Positions 25,434-34,990 of a stretch of DNA of 64,000 nucleotides are shown here, one piece after another. Where the stretch lies: contig CABQAQ010000007.1 of assembly GCA_902462155.1 (NCBI GenBank), positions 55,385-119,384 on the forward strand, in the 5' to 3' direction. The notes under the pieces were generated by a model. That model was given only the letters and a program-made list of their open reading frames with translations, was not told the origin of the DNA and ran no database searches. The position numbers were made by a program, and so were the translations under genes. The number at the start of each line of letters is the position of its first letter. The stretch's first letter is position 1. Source of the DNA: an uncultured bacterium. Lineage in GTDB: Bacteria > Cyanobacteriota > Vampirovibrionia > Gastranaerophilales > Gastranaerophilaceae.

Positions 25434-27221
25434 ATGTCAAAAATTAAACTATCAGATTATATAGCAAAGAGATTAAAAGAGAAGTATAAAATAGAACATT
25501 TTTATATGGTATCAGGTGGTGGAGCCATGCATTTAAATGATAGTTTAGGAAAAGAGTTAAAATATATAGCAAATCATCACGAACAAGCAAGTGCCATGGC
25601 AGCAGAAGGCGATTTTAGAGTAAGTGGAAAGTTAGCAGTAGTAAATGTAACAACAGGTCCTGGTGGATTAAATTGTTTAAATGGAGTATTTGGTCAATGG
25701 ACTGATTCAGCAGCAGTATTATATATTTCGGGTCAGGTAAAATATGAAACAACAATAAGATCTTGTTCTAGTTTAAATTTAAGGCAGTTAGGTGATCAGG
25801 AAGTAGATATAATAAAAATAGTATCTCCGTTAACAAAGTATGCAAAAATGGTAACGGATCCAAAGGAGATAAAATATCATATTGATAGAGCAGTATATGA
25901 GGCATTAAATGGAAGGTTTGGTCCTGTTTGGTTAGACATTCCAATGAATGTGCAATCAAGTGTAATAGAAGAAGATGAACTAATTGATTTTGTTATTCCG
26001 AAAAGTTCTAAAAAAGATTTAAGAATAGATGAAGTAATAAAAAAAATAAATGAGTCAAAAAGTCCATTAATAGTAGCAGGACAAGGTATAAGACTTTCGA
26101 ATCAAATTGAGGTATTAAATAATATACTAAAGAAAACGGATATACCTGTAGTTACGACATTTAATGGAATGGATATAATAAAGAATGATAATAAAAATTT
26201 TGTAGGCAGAATAGGGACTTTAGGCCAGCGATCTGGAAATTTTGCAATAAAGAATGCAGATTTAATAATATCATTAGGAACAAGAAATAATATAAGGCAA
26301 GTAGGATATAATTGGGAAAGTTTTGGAAAAAATGCATATAAGATATCTGTAGATATAGATAGAGCTGAGTTAGACAAGCCTACGTTTATACCTGATATGA
26401 AAATAGAGGCAGATTTAGCTGATTTTATGCCAAATTTAGATAAAAATCTAAAATCTTATGAATGTAAAAATTGGTTAAATTTTTCAAAAGAGATAAATAA
26501 TAGATACTTATTTGAGAATATAGAAGAGTATAAAACAAAAATGAAAGGTAAGTTAAATGTATATGATTTTACATATAATTTAACAAAGAATCTAAAAGGA
26601 GAAGAGATAATAATAGCAGGTAATGGATCAGCTTGTGTTTCTTTATATCAGGTAGGGATAGTAAAAGGTAATCAAAGAATAATATACAATTCCGGAGATG
26701 CCTCTATGGGCTATGATTTACCGGCAGCAATAGGAGCTTGTATAGCCAATGGTAGAGATAATAAAGAAATAATCTGCTTAACAGGTGATGGATCTATTAT
26801 GATGAATTTACAGGAGCTACAGACAATTAAGCATTATAAGCTACCTATAAAAATATTTATAATTAATAATTCAGGATATGTTTCAATAAGACAAACACAG
26901 AATAATTTTTTTGAGGGGCATTTAACAGGTTCAAGTAATAATACCGGAGTATCTATGCCTAATTTTTGTAAAATAGCAGAAGGTTTTGGAATAAGATCAA
27001 TAATAATAAAAACTATAAATGATTTAAGAAAGAATATAAAAGAGATATTAACAACAAAAGATCCATTAATATGTGAAGTTATGGTAGAAGATAATTATAA
27101 ATTTATACCAAAAGTATCATCTAAAAAATTAGAGGATGGTAGCATGATATCAACATCAATAGAAGATATGTATCCATTTTTATCAGAAATTGAATATAAA
27201 AAGAATGTTATAACAAAATAA
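25434..27221 (+). CDS. Thiamine-diphosphate-dependent enzyme, acetolactate-synthase/YerE-like
   Basis: 595 residues, the three-domain layout of acetolactate-synthase-family enzymes. The N-terminal PYR domain has catalytic Glu in NHHEQASAMAAEG; a central domain follows; the C-terminal PP domain carries the ThDP motif GDGSIMMNLQELQTI...NNSGY. The conserved GPGGLNCLNGVFG segment resembles ALS/YerE. In the yersiniose pathway, YerE uses ThDP to add an acetyl group from pyruvate to a CDP-3,6-dideoxy-4-ketohexose. RfbF and RfbH in the same cluster make that role attractive here. The alternative is an aldehyde or ketoacid ligase acting on the AroB-like product. It is unlikely to be the valine-pathway enzyme because no small subunit is adjacent. 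Confidence 0.88.
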   Translation: MSKIKLSDYIAKRLKEKYKIEHFYMVSGGGAMHLNDSLGKELKYIANHHEQASAMAAEGDFRVSGKLAVVNVTTGPGGLNCLNGVFGQWTDSAAVLYISGQVKYETTIRSCSSLNLRQLGDQEVDIIKIVSPLTKYAKMVTDPKEIKYHIDRAVYEALNGRFGPVWLDIPMNVQSSVIEEDELIDFVIPKSSKKDLRIDEVIKKINESKSPLIVAGQGIRLSNQIEVLNNILKKTDIPVVTTFNGMDIIKNDNKNFVGRIGTLGQRSGNFAIKNADLIISLGTRNNIRQVGYNWESFGKNAYKISVDIDRAELDKPTFIPDMKIEADLADFMPNLDKNLKSYECKNWLNFSKEINNRYLFENIEEYKTKMKGKLNVYDFTYNLTKNLKGEEIIIAGNGSACVSLYQVGIVKGNQRIIYNSGDASMGYDLPAAIGACIANGRDNKEIICLTGDGSIMMNLQELQTIKHYKLPIKIFIINNSGYVSIRQTQNNFFEGHLTGSSNNTGVSMPNFCKIAEGFGIRSIIIKTINDLRKNIKEILTTKDPLICEVMVEDNYKFIPKVSSKKLEDGSMISTSIEDMYPFLSEIEYKKNVITK

Positions 27222-27240
27222 TTAGAAGAAATAATAATAC

Positions 27241-27269
27241 TTGCGAAAAGCAGATAAAAATAGTAAAAT
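27241..27269 (+). promoter_or_regulatory. Candidate glnA promoter
   Basis: TTGCGA (27241-27246), 17 bases, TAAAAT (27264-27269), 36 bp before the glnA ATG. It separates glnA transcription from the sugar operon. Confidence 0.4.
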
Positions 27270-27304
27270 CAAAAAGTTAGTTGATAAGAAAGTGGAAAAG
27301 AAGA

Positions 27305-28672
27305 ATGGAAGAAACTTTAAAGTATAGACGTTTAGATAACGAAACATATACAGAAGAGAAAGTAAGAGAAATAATAGAATCTGAGAATATAAAGTTTGTA
27401 AAGTTACAATTTGTAGATATGAATGGTATAGTAAAGAATTTGTCAATACCATCAGAGCATATAGGAAAAATATTAAATAATGAAATGATGCTAGACGGGT
27501 CATCAATAAAAGGATTTAGAAGTATAGAGACTTCAGATATGTATTTTTATCCTGATATAAATACATTTACGGTGTTACCTTGGAGGACAAGAGATGAGGC
27601 AAAAGCAGCTAGATTAATATGTGATATATATAATGCAGATGGGACACCATTTGAAGGATGCCCGAGATGTAATCTAAAGCGAGTAATAAAGGAAGCAGCA
27701 ACACTAGGTTACACAATGAACGTTGGACCTGAGGCAGAATTTTTCTTATTTAAAAAAGATGAAAATAGAGATGTAACAACAATACCGAATGATAAGGCAG
27801 GCTATTATGATCTTGGGCCAAGTGATTTAGGAGAAAATGTAAGAGGTGATATAGTATCAACATTGCAGCAAATGGGTTTTGATATAGAAGCATCACATCA
27901 CGAAGTAGCAGATGGCCAGCATGAGGTTGATTTTAAATATGCTGATGTATTAACAACAGCAGATAATGTGGCAACGTTTAAAATAGCGGTAAGGGCAGTA
28001 GCTCAAAAATATAATCTTCACGCAACATTTATGCCGAAACCTATTTATGGAATAAATGGATCAGGAATGCACTGTAATATATCATTATTTAAAGATGGAA
28101 AAAATGCGTTTTTGGATGAATCTTCACCATATAAATTATCAAAAGAAGCAATGTATGCTATAGGTGGGTTATTAAAGTATGTAAAAGGTTTTACAGCTAT
28201 TACAAATCCAACGGTAAATAGTTACAAAAGATTAGTTCCGGGTTACGAGGCACCGGTATATATAGCGTGGTCAATGGCAAATAGAAGTGCATTAGTAAGA
28301 GTACCTGCCAAAAGAGGTAATGCAACAAGAGTAGAGTTAAGATCACCGGATCCAAGCTGTAACCCATATTTAGCTTTTGCTGTGTTACTACAATCTTGTA
28401 TAGATGGAGTAAAAAATCAAATAGAACCACCTGCTCCGGTAGAAAGTAATATATATCAATTAACAAATAGAGAAAGACAAAGACAAAAGATAGATACTTT
28501 ACCTGGAAGTTTAGCAGAAGCATTATATGATTTAAATAAATCGAATGTAGTAAAAGAAGCATTAGGTGACCATATATATAATGAATTTATCCAAGCAAAG
28601 AAAAAGGAATGGGATTCTTTTAGAACTTATGTTTCAAAATGGGAATTGGATAAATATTTAGAAAGATATTAA
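27305..28672 (+). CDS. glnA: Glutamine synthetase type I
   Basis: 455 residues from the ATG at 27305; a TTG eight codons earlier is less likely. It makes glutamine from glutamate, ammonia and ATP. VGPEAEFFLF, GINGSGMHCNISLF, the NPTVNSYKRLVPG loop and RSPDPSCNPYLAF are family signatures. Length and the C-terminus SKWELDKYLERY fit the GSI-alpha (Bacillus-like) group. I do not see the adenylylation-loop tyrosine segment of GSI-beta, so regulation is more likely by feedback or protein binding than by adenylylation. It has its own putative promoter and a clean terminator. Confidence 0.96.
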   Translation: MEETLKYRRLDNETYTEEKVREIIESENIKFVKLQFVDMNGIVKNLSIPSEHIGKILNNEMMLDGSSIKGFRSIETSDMYFYPDINTFTVLPWRTRDEAKAARLICDIYNADGTPFEGCPRCNLKRVIKEAATLGYTMNVGPEAEFFLFKKDENRDVTTIPNDKAGYYDLGPSDLGENVRGDIVSTLQQMGFDIEASHHEVADGQHEVDFKYADVLTTADNVATFKIAVRAVAQKYNLHATFMPKPIYGINGSGMHCNISLFKDGKNAFLDESSPYKLSKEAMYAIGGLLKYVKGFTAITNPTVNSYKRLVPGYEAPVYIAWSMANRSALVRVPAKRGNATRVELRSPDPSCNPYLAFAVLLQSCIDGVKNQIEPPAPVESNIYQLTNRERQRQKIDTLPGSLAEALYDLNKSNVVKEALGDHIYNEFIQAKKKEWDSFRTYVSKWELDKYLERY

Positions 28673-28708
28673 AAATAAAGTTTAATTGTAAATAGTTATG
28701 TAATTAAG

Positions 28709-28740
28709 GTACTGATTATAATAATCAGTACTTTATTTTT
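28709..28740 (+). terminator. glnA terminator
   Basis: A perfect 10-bp stem (28709-28718 with 28722-28731), a 3-base loop and a T-rich tail. Confidence 0.85.
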
Positions 28741-28874
28741 AAAGATATAATAAATTTTTATATCAAAGGTTTGAAATCTCTGATTTTTAGTTGAATTTCA
28801 AAAAGAAATTTGCTAATATATTCCATATCTCTTTATTAATTGTGGATTATAATTAATTTATTGTTTGGAATAAA

Positions 28875-29090
28875 ATGGAATCAAATATAAATTTAAGTAA
28901 AAATATATCGGGTTTATTAATATCAGGTACTGTTATTGTCTGTGGAACATTAATATTTTGTACGAATTTTGATTTTAGTATTAATAGTCTTATATATGCA
29001 ATTAAATTTTTTATCCCTGCTTGTCTTGTAATGGGGACTTTAGGGTATCTTATGGGTAAAATTTTAGATCAAAATAAGCAAAAAAAGTAA
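28875..29090 (+). CDS. Small two-helix membrane protein
   Basis: 71 residues with two hydrophobic segments (about 12-30 and 40-62) and a short charged C-terminus (GKILDQNKQKK), so both ends are probably cytoplasmic. No family is recognised. It lies 28 bp upstream of the sensor kinase on the same strand and is probably cotranscribed, so an accessory role in that signalling system is possible. A short GGAA precedes the ATG; the start is plausible, not proven. Confidence 0.65.
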   Translation: MESNINLSKNISGLLISGTVIVCGTLIFCTNFDFSINSLIYAIKFFIPACLVMGTLGYLMGKILDQNKQKK

Positions 29091-29118
29091 TTAAATAGTT
29101 AGGTTAAGAAGGTAAAAA

Positions 29119-30723
29119 GTGAAACAGATTATTAAAGGTAAGAAAAAAACATTAAGATCAGAGTTTGCGTTTTTGATGGGATTATTGATGGCAATAATAG
29201 TATTATTTATGGCATTATATATCCATTTTTTTATAACTTGTTTATCAAAAGATATACAAAAAAGATCAGATACATTTAATCAAGTAGTAGCTACATTTAT
29301 ATTTGCTAATTTAGGCAATGATTTAAAGTATGAAAATTACTCAGGAATTGAAAAGAAAACATCAAATCTAATTACAAATCAGTTATTATCATATGTTGTT
29401 ATTAGAGATTTAAAAACGAAAAAAATAGTATACTCTAGTGAAAAAGACCTTATAGGGAAACAGATAGTTCCAACAAATAAAATAATGTCAAATTATATAC
29501 AAGATGGTAAAAATAAAGATACAAATACATATAATATAATGGTTGAAATGTATGGTTATAGTATCCACCTTGGTTTTTTCCAAGATCCTATTTTAATAAA
29601 ATATTTAGATTCATTTACAAGGCACTTAACAGCATTAGTTGCAGCATTTGTAGGTTTAAGTTTAATATTAGCAACATTTATGTCTAAAATGGTAACAAAA
29701 CCAATAAGAATGTTAGTAGATTCCAGTTCGCAATTTGCAAAAGGTGACTTATCTCATAGAATTAAAAAGACTCAATTTGATGAAATAAATCAACTTATAG
29801 ATGCCTATAACCTAATGGCAGCTAACTTAGAGCAGCTATATATATCAATGGATAAAGAAGTAAAAGCAAGAACTGTAGAATTAAATAATACAGTAGAAGA
29901 ATTGAAGCAAACACAATCAATGATGGTTCATTCAGAAAAGATGAAATCATTAGGTGAACTTGTAGCAGGAATTACGCACGAGATTAATAATCCAATAAAT
30001 TTTATATATGGTAATTTAATTTATTTAGAAGATTATGTAAAACAATTATTTCAACTTATAGATAAGTATAAAGAATTTAAAACAGATTTAACTCAGGAAC
30101 ATTCAGAAGCAATAGACACTATAGCAAATGAAATAGATGTAGATTTTATAAAATCAGATTTACCGGATTTATTAAAGAGCTGTAAAGAAGGTGTAAATAG
30201 AACAAAAAATATTATTGCAGATTTGAAGAATTTTTCAAGATTAGAAGAAGTTGTATTATCATCAATTGATCTAAAAAAAGAAATGGATACAACATTAAAT
30301 ATTCTGCATCACAAGTTTAAAAATAGAATAGAAGTTCATAAAGACTATGATGAAAAATTACCACAAATAGAAGCATATGGAGGTCAACTCAATCAAGTTT
30401 TTATGAATATATTAGATAATGCCGCAGGAGCTATTAGTGATAATGGTAATGTTTGGATAACAATAAAGAAAATAGATAATAATAGAGTGCAGATATTAAT
30501 AAAAGATGATGGATGTGGAATGAATCAAACAACAAAAGAGAAGATATTCAATCCATTTTTTACAACAAAGCCGGTAGGTCAAGGTACAGGTCTTGGAATG
30601 TCAATTAGCTATAAAGTAATAAAAAATCACGATGGAAATATAGAAGTATTCTCTGAACCTGGAGAAGGTAGTACCTTTAAAATAGAGTTACCAATAGTAC
30701 AAGCAAAGAAGAAAGTTAGATAG
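29119..30723 (+). CDS. Membrane sensor histidine kinase
   Basis: 534 residues from a GTG start with AAGG seven bases upstream. TM1 spans about 16-40, a periplasmic sensor region about 45-165 and TM2 about 168-190. A HAMP domain (about 190-245) and a short coiled coil follow. The dimerisation domain has phospho-acceptor His287 in VAGITHEINNPINF. The HATPase domain shows the N box (FMNILDNAAGAI), G1 (KDDGCGM), F region (NPFFTTKPVGQGTGLGMSIS) and G2. Its partner is the HD-GYP response regulator 12 bp downstream. The stimulus is unknown; the sensor region resembles no named domain to my eye. Confidence 0.95.
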   Translation: MKQIIKGKKKTLRSEFAFLMGLLMAIIVLFMALYIHFFITCLSKDIQKRSDTFNQVVATFIFANLGNDLKYENYSGIEKKTSNLITNQLLSYVVIRDLKTKKIVYSSEKDLIGKQIVPTNKIMSNYIQDGKNKDTNTYNIMVEMYGYSIHLGFFQDPILIKYLDSFTRHLTALVAAFVGLSLILATFMSKMVTKPIRMLVDSSSQFAKGDLSHRIKKTQFDEINQLIDAYNLMAANLEQLYISMDKEVKARTVELNNTVEELKQTQSMMVHSEKMKSLGELVAGITHEINNPINFIYGNLIYLEDYVKQLFQLIDKYKEFKTDLTQEHSEAIDTIANEIDVDFIKSDLPDLLKSCKEGVNRTKNIIADLKNFSRLEEVVLSSIDLKKEMDTTLNILHHKFKNRIEVHKDYDEKLPQIEAYGGQLNQVFMNILDNAAGAISDNGNVWITIKKIDNNRVQILIKDDGCGMNQTTKEKIFNPFFTTKPVGQGTGLGMSISYKVIKNHDGNIEVFSEPGEGSTFKIELPIVQAKKKVR

Positions 30724-30735
30724 GAATATATAATT

Positions 30736-31737
30736 ATGGAATACCATACTTTACTTTTAGTCGATGATGAAGAAGATAATTTAGCCTTACTTACTCGAAC
30801 ATTTAGATCGCATTATAAATTATTAAAAACTACGTCTCCTGTAGAAGCATTAGAATTATTAAAAACGAATGAAGTAAGTGTAATAGTATCAGATCACAAA
30901 ATGCCTGAAATGGATGGAATAGAATTTTTAACAAAGGCTAGAGCTATTAATCCTGATGTCATGAGGATTTTAGTAACAGCATTTTCAGATGCAAATATAT
31001 TAATAGGATCGATTAATGAAGCAAAAATATTTCAATATGTAAAGAAGCCATTTGATCCTCACGATTTAGCATTAGTAGTTCAGAGGGCTATAGATTATCG
31101 ACAACTTAGGATTGATAATTATATGCTAATAAATGATTTAAAGGAATTATTTTCAGGAACAATAATGGCTATTATAGAGGCATTAGATGCTAAAGATTCT
31201 TTTACTTTAGGTCGGAGTCGTAGAGTAACATTTTACTCATTGAAGATAGCTAAGGCATTAGGTTTATCAGAAAAAGAGGTATCTCAAATAGAGTTAGCAG
31301 GTTTATTGCACGATATTGGTATGATAGGTGTATCTGATGATATATTAAATAAAACAGAACCTTTAACCGAAGAAGAATTCCAAGCAGTAAAAGAACATGT
31401 AAATCACGGAGTAAAGATTCTAACAGATATAAAACAATTAAAAGATGTAGTAGAGATAATAAAATATCACCACGAGAGATATGATGGAAGTGGATATCCT
31501 TTAGGCCTAGTTGGAGAAGATATACCAATAGGAGCTAGGATTATAGCTCTTGGCGATACATATGATAGTATGATATCATCAAGAGCTTATAGAGAGGCAT
31601 TGAAGCCTCAAGAGGCTTTAGAAAAAATAAAGACATTATCTTATTCTCAGTTTGATCCTAAAGTCGTAGAAGCATTTAGTAATGTATTACCAGAAGTAAT
31701 TAACGAAATTAAAGATTATGAAAAATCACATATATAG
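30736..31737 (+). CDS. Response regulator with HD-GYP c-di-GMP phosphodiesterase domain
   Basis: 333 residues. The receiver domain (1-125) has the acidic pocket LLVDDEEDN, phospho-acceptor Asp53 in IVSDHKMPEMDG and Lys in YVKKPFD. The output domain (about 145-325) is HD-GYP: GLLHDIGMIGV (HD metal pair), KEHVNHGVKIL, then HHERYDGSGYPLG, with the GYP signature intact. It is expected to degrade cyclic di-GMP when phosphorylated by the upstream kinase. The window also encodes a GGDEF cyclase (57560), so both making and breaking of c-di-GMP are represented. Confidence 0.96.
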   Translation: MEYHTLLLVDDEEDNLALLTRTFRSHYKLLKTTSPVEALELLKTNEVSVIVSDHKMPEMDGIEFLTKARAINPDVMRILVTAFSDANILIGSINEAKIFQYVKKPFDPHDLALVVQRAIDYRQLRIDNYMLINDLKELFSGTIMAIIEALDAKDSFTLGRSRRVTFYSLKIAKALGLSEKEVSQIELAGLLHDIGMIGVSDDILNKTEPLTEEEFQAVKEHVNHGVKILTDIKQLKDVVEIIKYHHERYDGSGYPLGLVGEDIPIGARIIALGDTYDSMISSRAYREALKPQEALEKIKTLSYSQFDPKVVEAFSNVLPEVINEIKDYEKSHI

Positions 31738-31754
31738 TTATGAATAAATAAATT

Positions 31755-31801
31755 AAAGGGCTCTTATTTTTTTATTTTTTGAATATAAATAAGGGCTTTT
31801 T
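31755..31801 (+). terminator. Terminator of the kinase/HD-GYP operon
   Basis: A 15-bp stem (31755-31769 with 31787-31801) in which three positions pair as G-U only on the plus strand, followed by T-rich sequence. Confidence 0.8.
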
Positions 31802-31888
31802 TAATATTATACTTATAAATAAAATTTGTGTTAAAATACTATAGTAAAAATGTAATATAAAAAATAATTCATATAAAGGAAAAATGTT

Positions 31889-33643
31889 ATGAAAATGTCA
31901 AAGCTTTTTGTACAAACTTTAAGGGAATATCCGTCTGATGCAGAAGTTATAAGTCATAAGCTGCTAGTGAAAGCCGGATTTATTCGTAAACTTACAAATG
32001 GGGTATATATTTATTTACCACTTATGTATAGAGTATTACAAAAAGTTGAAAATATAGTAAGAGAAGAGATGAATAAAGCCTCTGCGCAAGAATTATTAAT
32101 GCCATTTATTCAGCCAAAGGAATTATGGGAACAATCAGGTAGATGGGATGTATATGGAAAAGAATTAATGAGATTTAAAGACAGACATAATAGAGAAGTT
32201 TGTCTTGGACCTACACACGAAGAAATTATAACATTTGTAGCTAGAGAAGGAATACGTTCTTATAAACAGTTACCTGTAAATTTATATCAAATACAATCAA
32301 AATTTCGTGATGAAATAAGACCAAGATTTGGTTTATTAAGAGGCAGAGAGTTTATAATGAAAGATGCTTACAGCTTTGATAGAACAGAGGAAGGTTTAGA
32401 TAAAGAATATAAAAATATGGCAGATACATATAAACGTATTTTTAACAGATGTGGATTAGAAACAAAAATGGTGCAATCAGACTCTGGTGCTATTGGTGGA
32501 GCTGTATCACATGAATTTATGGTAATTATGAATGAGAATTGTGATGTAAATTCCGGAGAGAATGATGTATTTTTCTGTGAAAAGTGTAATTATAGTGCAA
32601 ATTCTAACCACGCTGTATCTATTTTACCTGAAGTAAAAATTGATGCAGGATTTAAGCAAATGGAAATAGTGGATACTCCTAGTATTAAAACTATAGCTGA
32701 TTTGGAAAAGTTTTTTAACATAGAATCAAGTTGTATATTAAAGGCAGTTGTATATGTATTAGATAATAAGCATATAGCTATAGCATTGATTCGTGCGGAT
32801 AAACAGGTAGAAGAAACAAAATTAAAAAATTATTTTAAAGCAAATGATATAAGACCTGCAAGAGAAGATGAAATTATTCAATTTATGAAGGATAATAATA
32901 TTGATGTAGAACCTGGATTTTTGAGTATAGTTAATATGGATGTAGAAAAAAACAGAGTTGTTGCAGATTTATCTTGTAAAGATTTGAAGAATTTTATTTG
33001 TGGAGCTAACCAAAATGATAAACATATAGTAGGTGCGAATTGGGGTATAGATATACCTATAGTTAAATTTGCAGATATAAGGCTTGTTGAGGAAGGAGAA
33101 TTATGTCCTGAATGCAGAGCCAAAATGAAAGTTACTCGTGGAATAGAAGTAGGTAATATTTTTAAATTAGGAACAAAGTATTCCAAGGCAATGAATGCTA
33201 CGTATACAGATGAAAATGGTAAAGAACAGCCATTTATAATGGGATGTTATGGAATTGGAGTATCAAGAACAGCTGCAAGTGCTGTAGAAGTTCATAACGA
33301 CCAGTTTGGTATTAAATGGCCTGTATCTATTGCACCTTATCATTGTATTGTTGTGCCGGTTAATATAAAAGATGAAAATCAAATGAAAGTTTCTGAATAT
33401 ATTTATAAGAAACTTTTAGAATCTAATATTGAAGCAGTATTAGATGATAGAGCAGAACGAGCTGGAGTTAAATTTAAAGATGCAGATTTAATAGGATTCC
33501 CATATAGAATAAATGTTGGTAAATCACTTGAAAAATCCGGTCTTGTAGAATTACATACTCGAGAAGATAATCAGACTATTGAATTAACTTTGGATCAAGC
33601 TATTAATAGTGTAATTAGTGAAATAAAATCAAAGCTTGGATAA
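31889..33643 (+). CDS. proS: Prolyl-tRNA synthetase
   Basis: 584 residues, bacterial-type ProRS with the editing (INS) domain between motifs 2 and 3 (about 225-400). Class II motifs are visible: motif 2 FRDEIRPRFGLLRGREF and motif 3 YGIGVSRTAASAVEV; also LGPTHEE, the ProRS TXE signature. It charges tRNA-Pro. AAGGA lies 8 bases before the ATG. The gatD-like gene follows after 8 bp. Confidence 0.97.
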   Translation: MKMSKLFVQTLREYPSDAEVISHKLLVKAGFIRKLTNGVYIYLPLMYRVLQKVENIVREEMNKASAQELLMPFIQPKELWEQSGRWDVYGKELMRFKDRHNREVCLGPTHEEIITFVAREGIRSYKQLPVNLYQIQSKFRDEIRPRFGLLRGREFIMKDAYSFDRTEEGLDKEYKNMADTYKRIFNRCGLETKMVQSDSGAIGGAVSHEFMVIMNENCDVNSGENDVFFCEKCNYSANSNHAVSILPEVKIDAGFKQMEIVDTPSIKTIADLEKFFNIESSCILKAVVYVLDNKHIAIALIRADKQVEETKLKNYFKANDIRPAREDEIIQFMKDNNIDVEPGFLSIVNMDVEKNRVVADLSCKDLKNFICGANQNDKHIVGANWGIDIPIVKFADIRLVEEGELCPECRAKMKVTRGIEVGNIFKLGTKYSKAMNATYTDENGKEQPFIMGCYGIGVSRTAASAVEVHNDQFGIKWPVSIAPYHCIVVPVNIKDENQMKVSEYIYKKLLESNIEAVLDDRAERAGVKFKDADLIGFPYRINVGKSLEKSGLVELHTREDNQTIELTLDQAINSVISEIKSKLG

Positions 33644-33651
33644 TATTTTAA

Positions 33652-34413
33652 ATGAATAGTTATGATCATAAATTTTTAAATTTAAAAATAGCTCATTTAT
33701 ACCCAAAACACATGAATATATATGGAGATATGGGTAACATTATTACTTTAGTTGAACGATGCAGATTAAGAGAAATTAAAGTAGATGTTTTTAATATTGA
33801 TATTAATGAAGATATTAAATTAGATAAATATGATCTTTATTTTATGGGTGGAGGTCAAGATTCACAGCAACGTGCTATTGCTAAAGATCTAAAAACAAAA
33901 AAAGAGATATTACAAAATGAGGCATTAATTAATAAAAAAGTTTTTTTAGGTATTTGTGGTGGCTATCAATTATTTGGTAAATATTATAAACCTTTTAATA
34001 ATGAATTACAGGAAGGACTTTCTATTTTAGATGTAAAAACTATTGCATCAAATAAAAGGTTTATAGGGAATGTTACAGCAAAAATAACATTTCTAGACTC
34101 TTTGGGCACTTTAGTCGGTTTTGAAAATCATAGTGGATTGACTTATATTGAGGAGAATTCTAAAACTATTCCTTTAGCTAAGGTTGTAGTAGGTAATGGA
34201 AATAACGGGGAAGATAAGTTAGAAGGAGCAAGAAAAAATAACGTATTTGGTACATATTTACATGGTTCCTTGTTACCTAAGAATCCGATATTTGCTGATT
34301 ATCTTATAAAAATAGCTTTAGATACAAAATATGATTTAGATATAAATTTAAAACAACTCAATGATTCTTTTGAAAATAAGTTGCATCTATCATTAGAAAA
34401 TAAATCATATTAG
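33652..34413 (+). CDS. gatD: GatD-like class I glutamine amidotransferase
   Basis: 253 residues. The catalytic cysteine lies in FLGICGGYQLFG (Cys102) and the histidine in GTYLHGSLLPKNP. The start LKIAHLYPKHMNIYGDMGNI is characteristic of GatD. GatD supplies ammonia to MurT, which amidates the glutamate of lipid II in peptidoglycan. The usual adjacent murT is absent: upstream is proS (8 bp) and downstream the convergent yjbQ-like gene (3 bp). Either murT lies elsewhere or the protein serves another amidation. CobQ/CobB relatives are longer. Confidence 0.88.
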   Translation: MNSYDHKFLNLKIAHLYPKHMNIYGDMGNIITLVERCRLREIKVDVFNIDINEDIKLDKYDLYFMGGGQDSQQRAIAKDLKTKKEILQNEALINKKVFLGICGGYQLFGKYYKPFNNELQEGLSILDVKTIASNKRFIGNVTAKITFLDSLGTLVGFENHSGLTYIEENSKTIPLAKVVVGNGNNGEDKLEGARKNNVFGTYLHGSLLPKNPIFADYLIKIALDTKYDLDINLKQLNDSFENKLHLSLENKSY

Positions 34414-34415
34414 TT

Positions 34416-34832
34416 TTAATATAAAAATTGTAGAATAATCTCTCTAACACGAGGTTTATTATCAAAATCAATAAGAACAATTTGTTGCCAAGTTCCAAGT
34501 TCTAAATTATGATTAATTATTGGAACAAAAATAGAGTTTCCACTTAAAGACGCTCTTAAATGCGCATATCCATTACCATCCTTCCAGGTAATATCATGGT
34601 TATATTCTCTATTTGAAGGGATAATTTTCTCATACATTATTGGTAAATCTTTTAATAATCCGGGTTCAAACTCTAAAGTAACAATAGATGCTGTAGAGCC
34701 TTTTACATATACCATTAAGTTAGCATCTTTTATGTTTTTATTGTCTATAATTACTTTAATTTTTTCTGTAATATCAATAAGATCAGTAAATCCTCTAGTA
34801 TTTACAGTAAATTTTTCTGAAACTATACTCAT
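34416..34832 (-). CDS. YjbQ-family (UPF0047) protein
   Basis: 138 residues, a single-domain UPF0047 protein. The conserved C-terminal half is intact: HDITWKDGNGYAHLRASLSG, then PIINHNLELGTWQQIVLIDF and PRVREI. E. coli YjbQ has weak thiamine-phosphate-synthase activity, but the cellular role of the family is unsettled. It is convergent with the gatD-like gene, three bases apart. Confidence 0.93.
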   Translation of the reverse strand: MSIVSEKFTVNTRGFTDLIDITEKIKVIIDNKNIKDANLMVYVKGSTASIVTLEFEPGLLKDLPIMYEKIIPSNREYNHDITWKDGNGYAHLRASLSGNSIFVPIINHNLELGTWQQIVLIDFDNKPRVREIILQFLY

Positions 34833-34990
34833 AAATATTCCTTATCTTAATGATGTAATTTTAGCCTAAAAAAATTTTTATTTAATTATCAAATCAGATG
34901 ATTTTTTCTATAGTAAAAAGTGAATCTGGTAATTTAATATGTTAAAATATGTATAAATATAATTGTTGATGAATAAAAAGAAATATAATT

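Noticed and set aside
25434..27221. Calling the TPP enzyme IlvB of valine/isoleucine synthesis
   Set aside because: No IlvN small subunit or other ilv gene is nearby, and the gene sits at the end of a sugar-biosynthesis operon.
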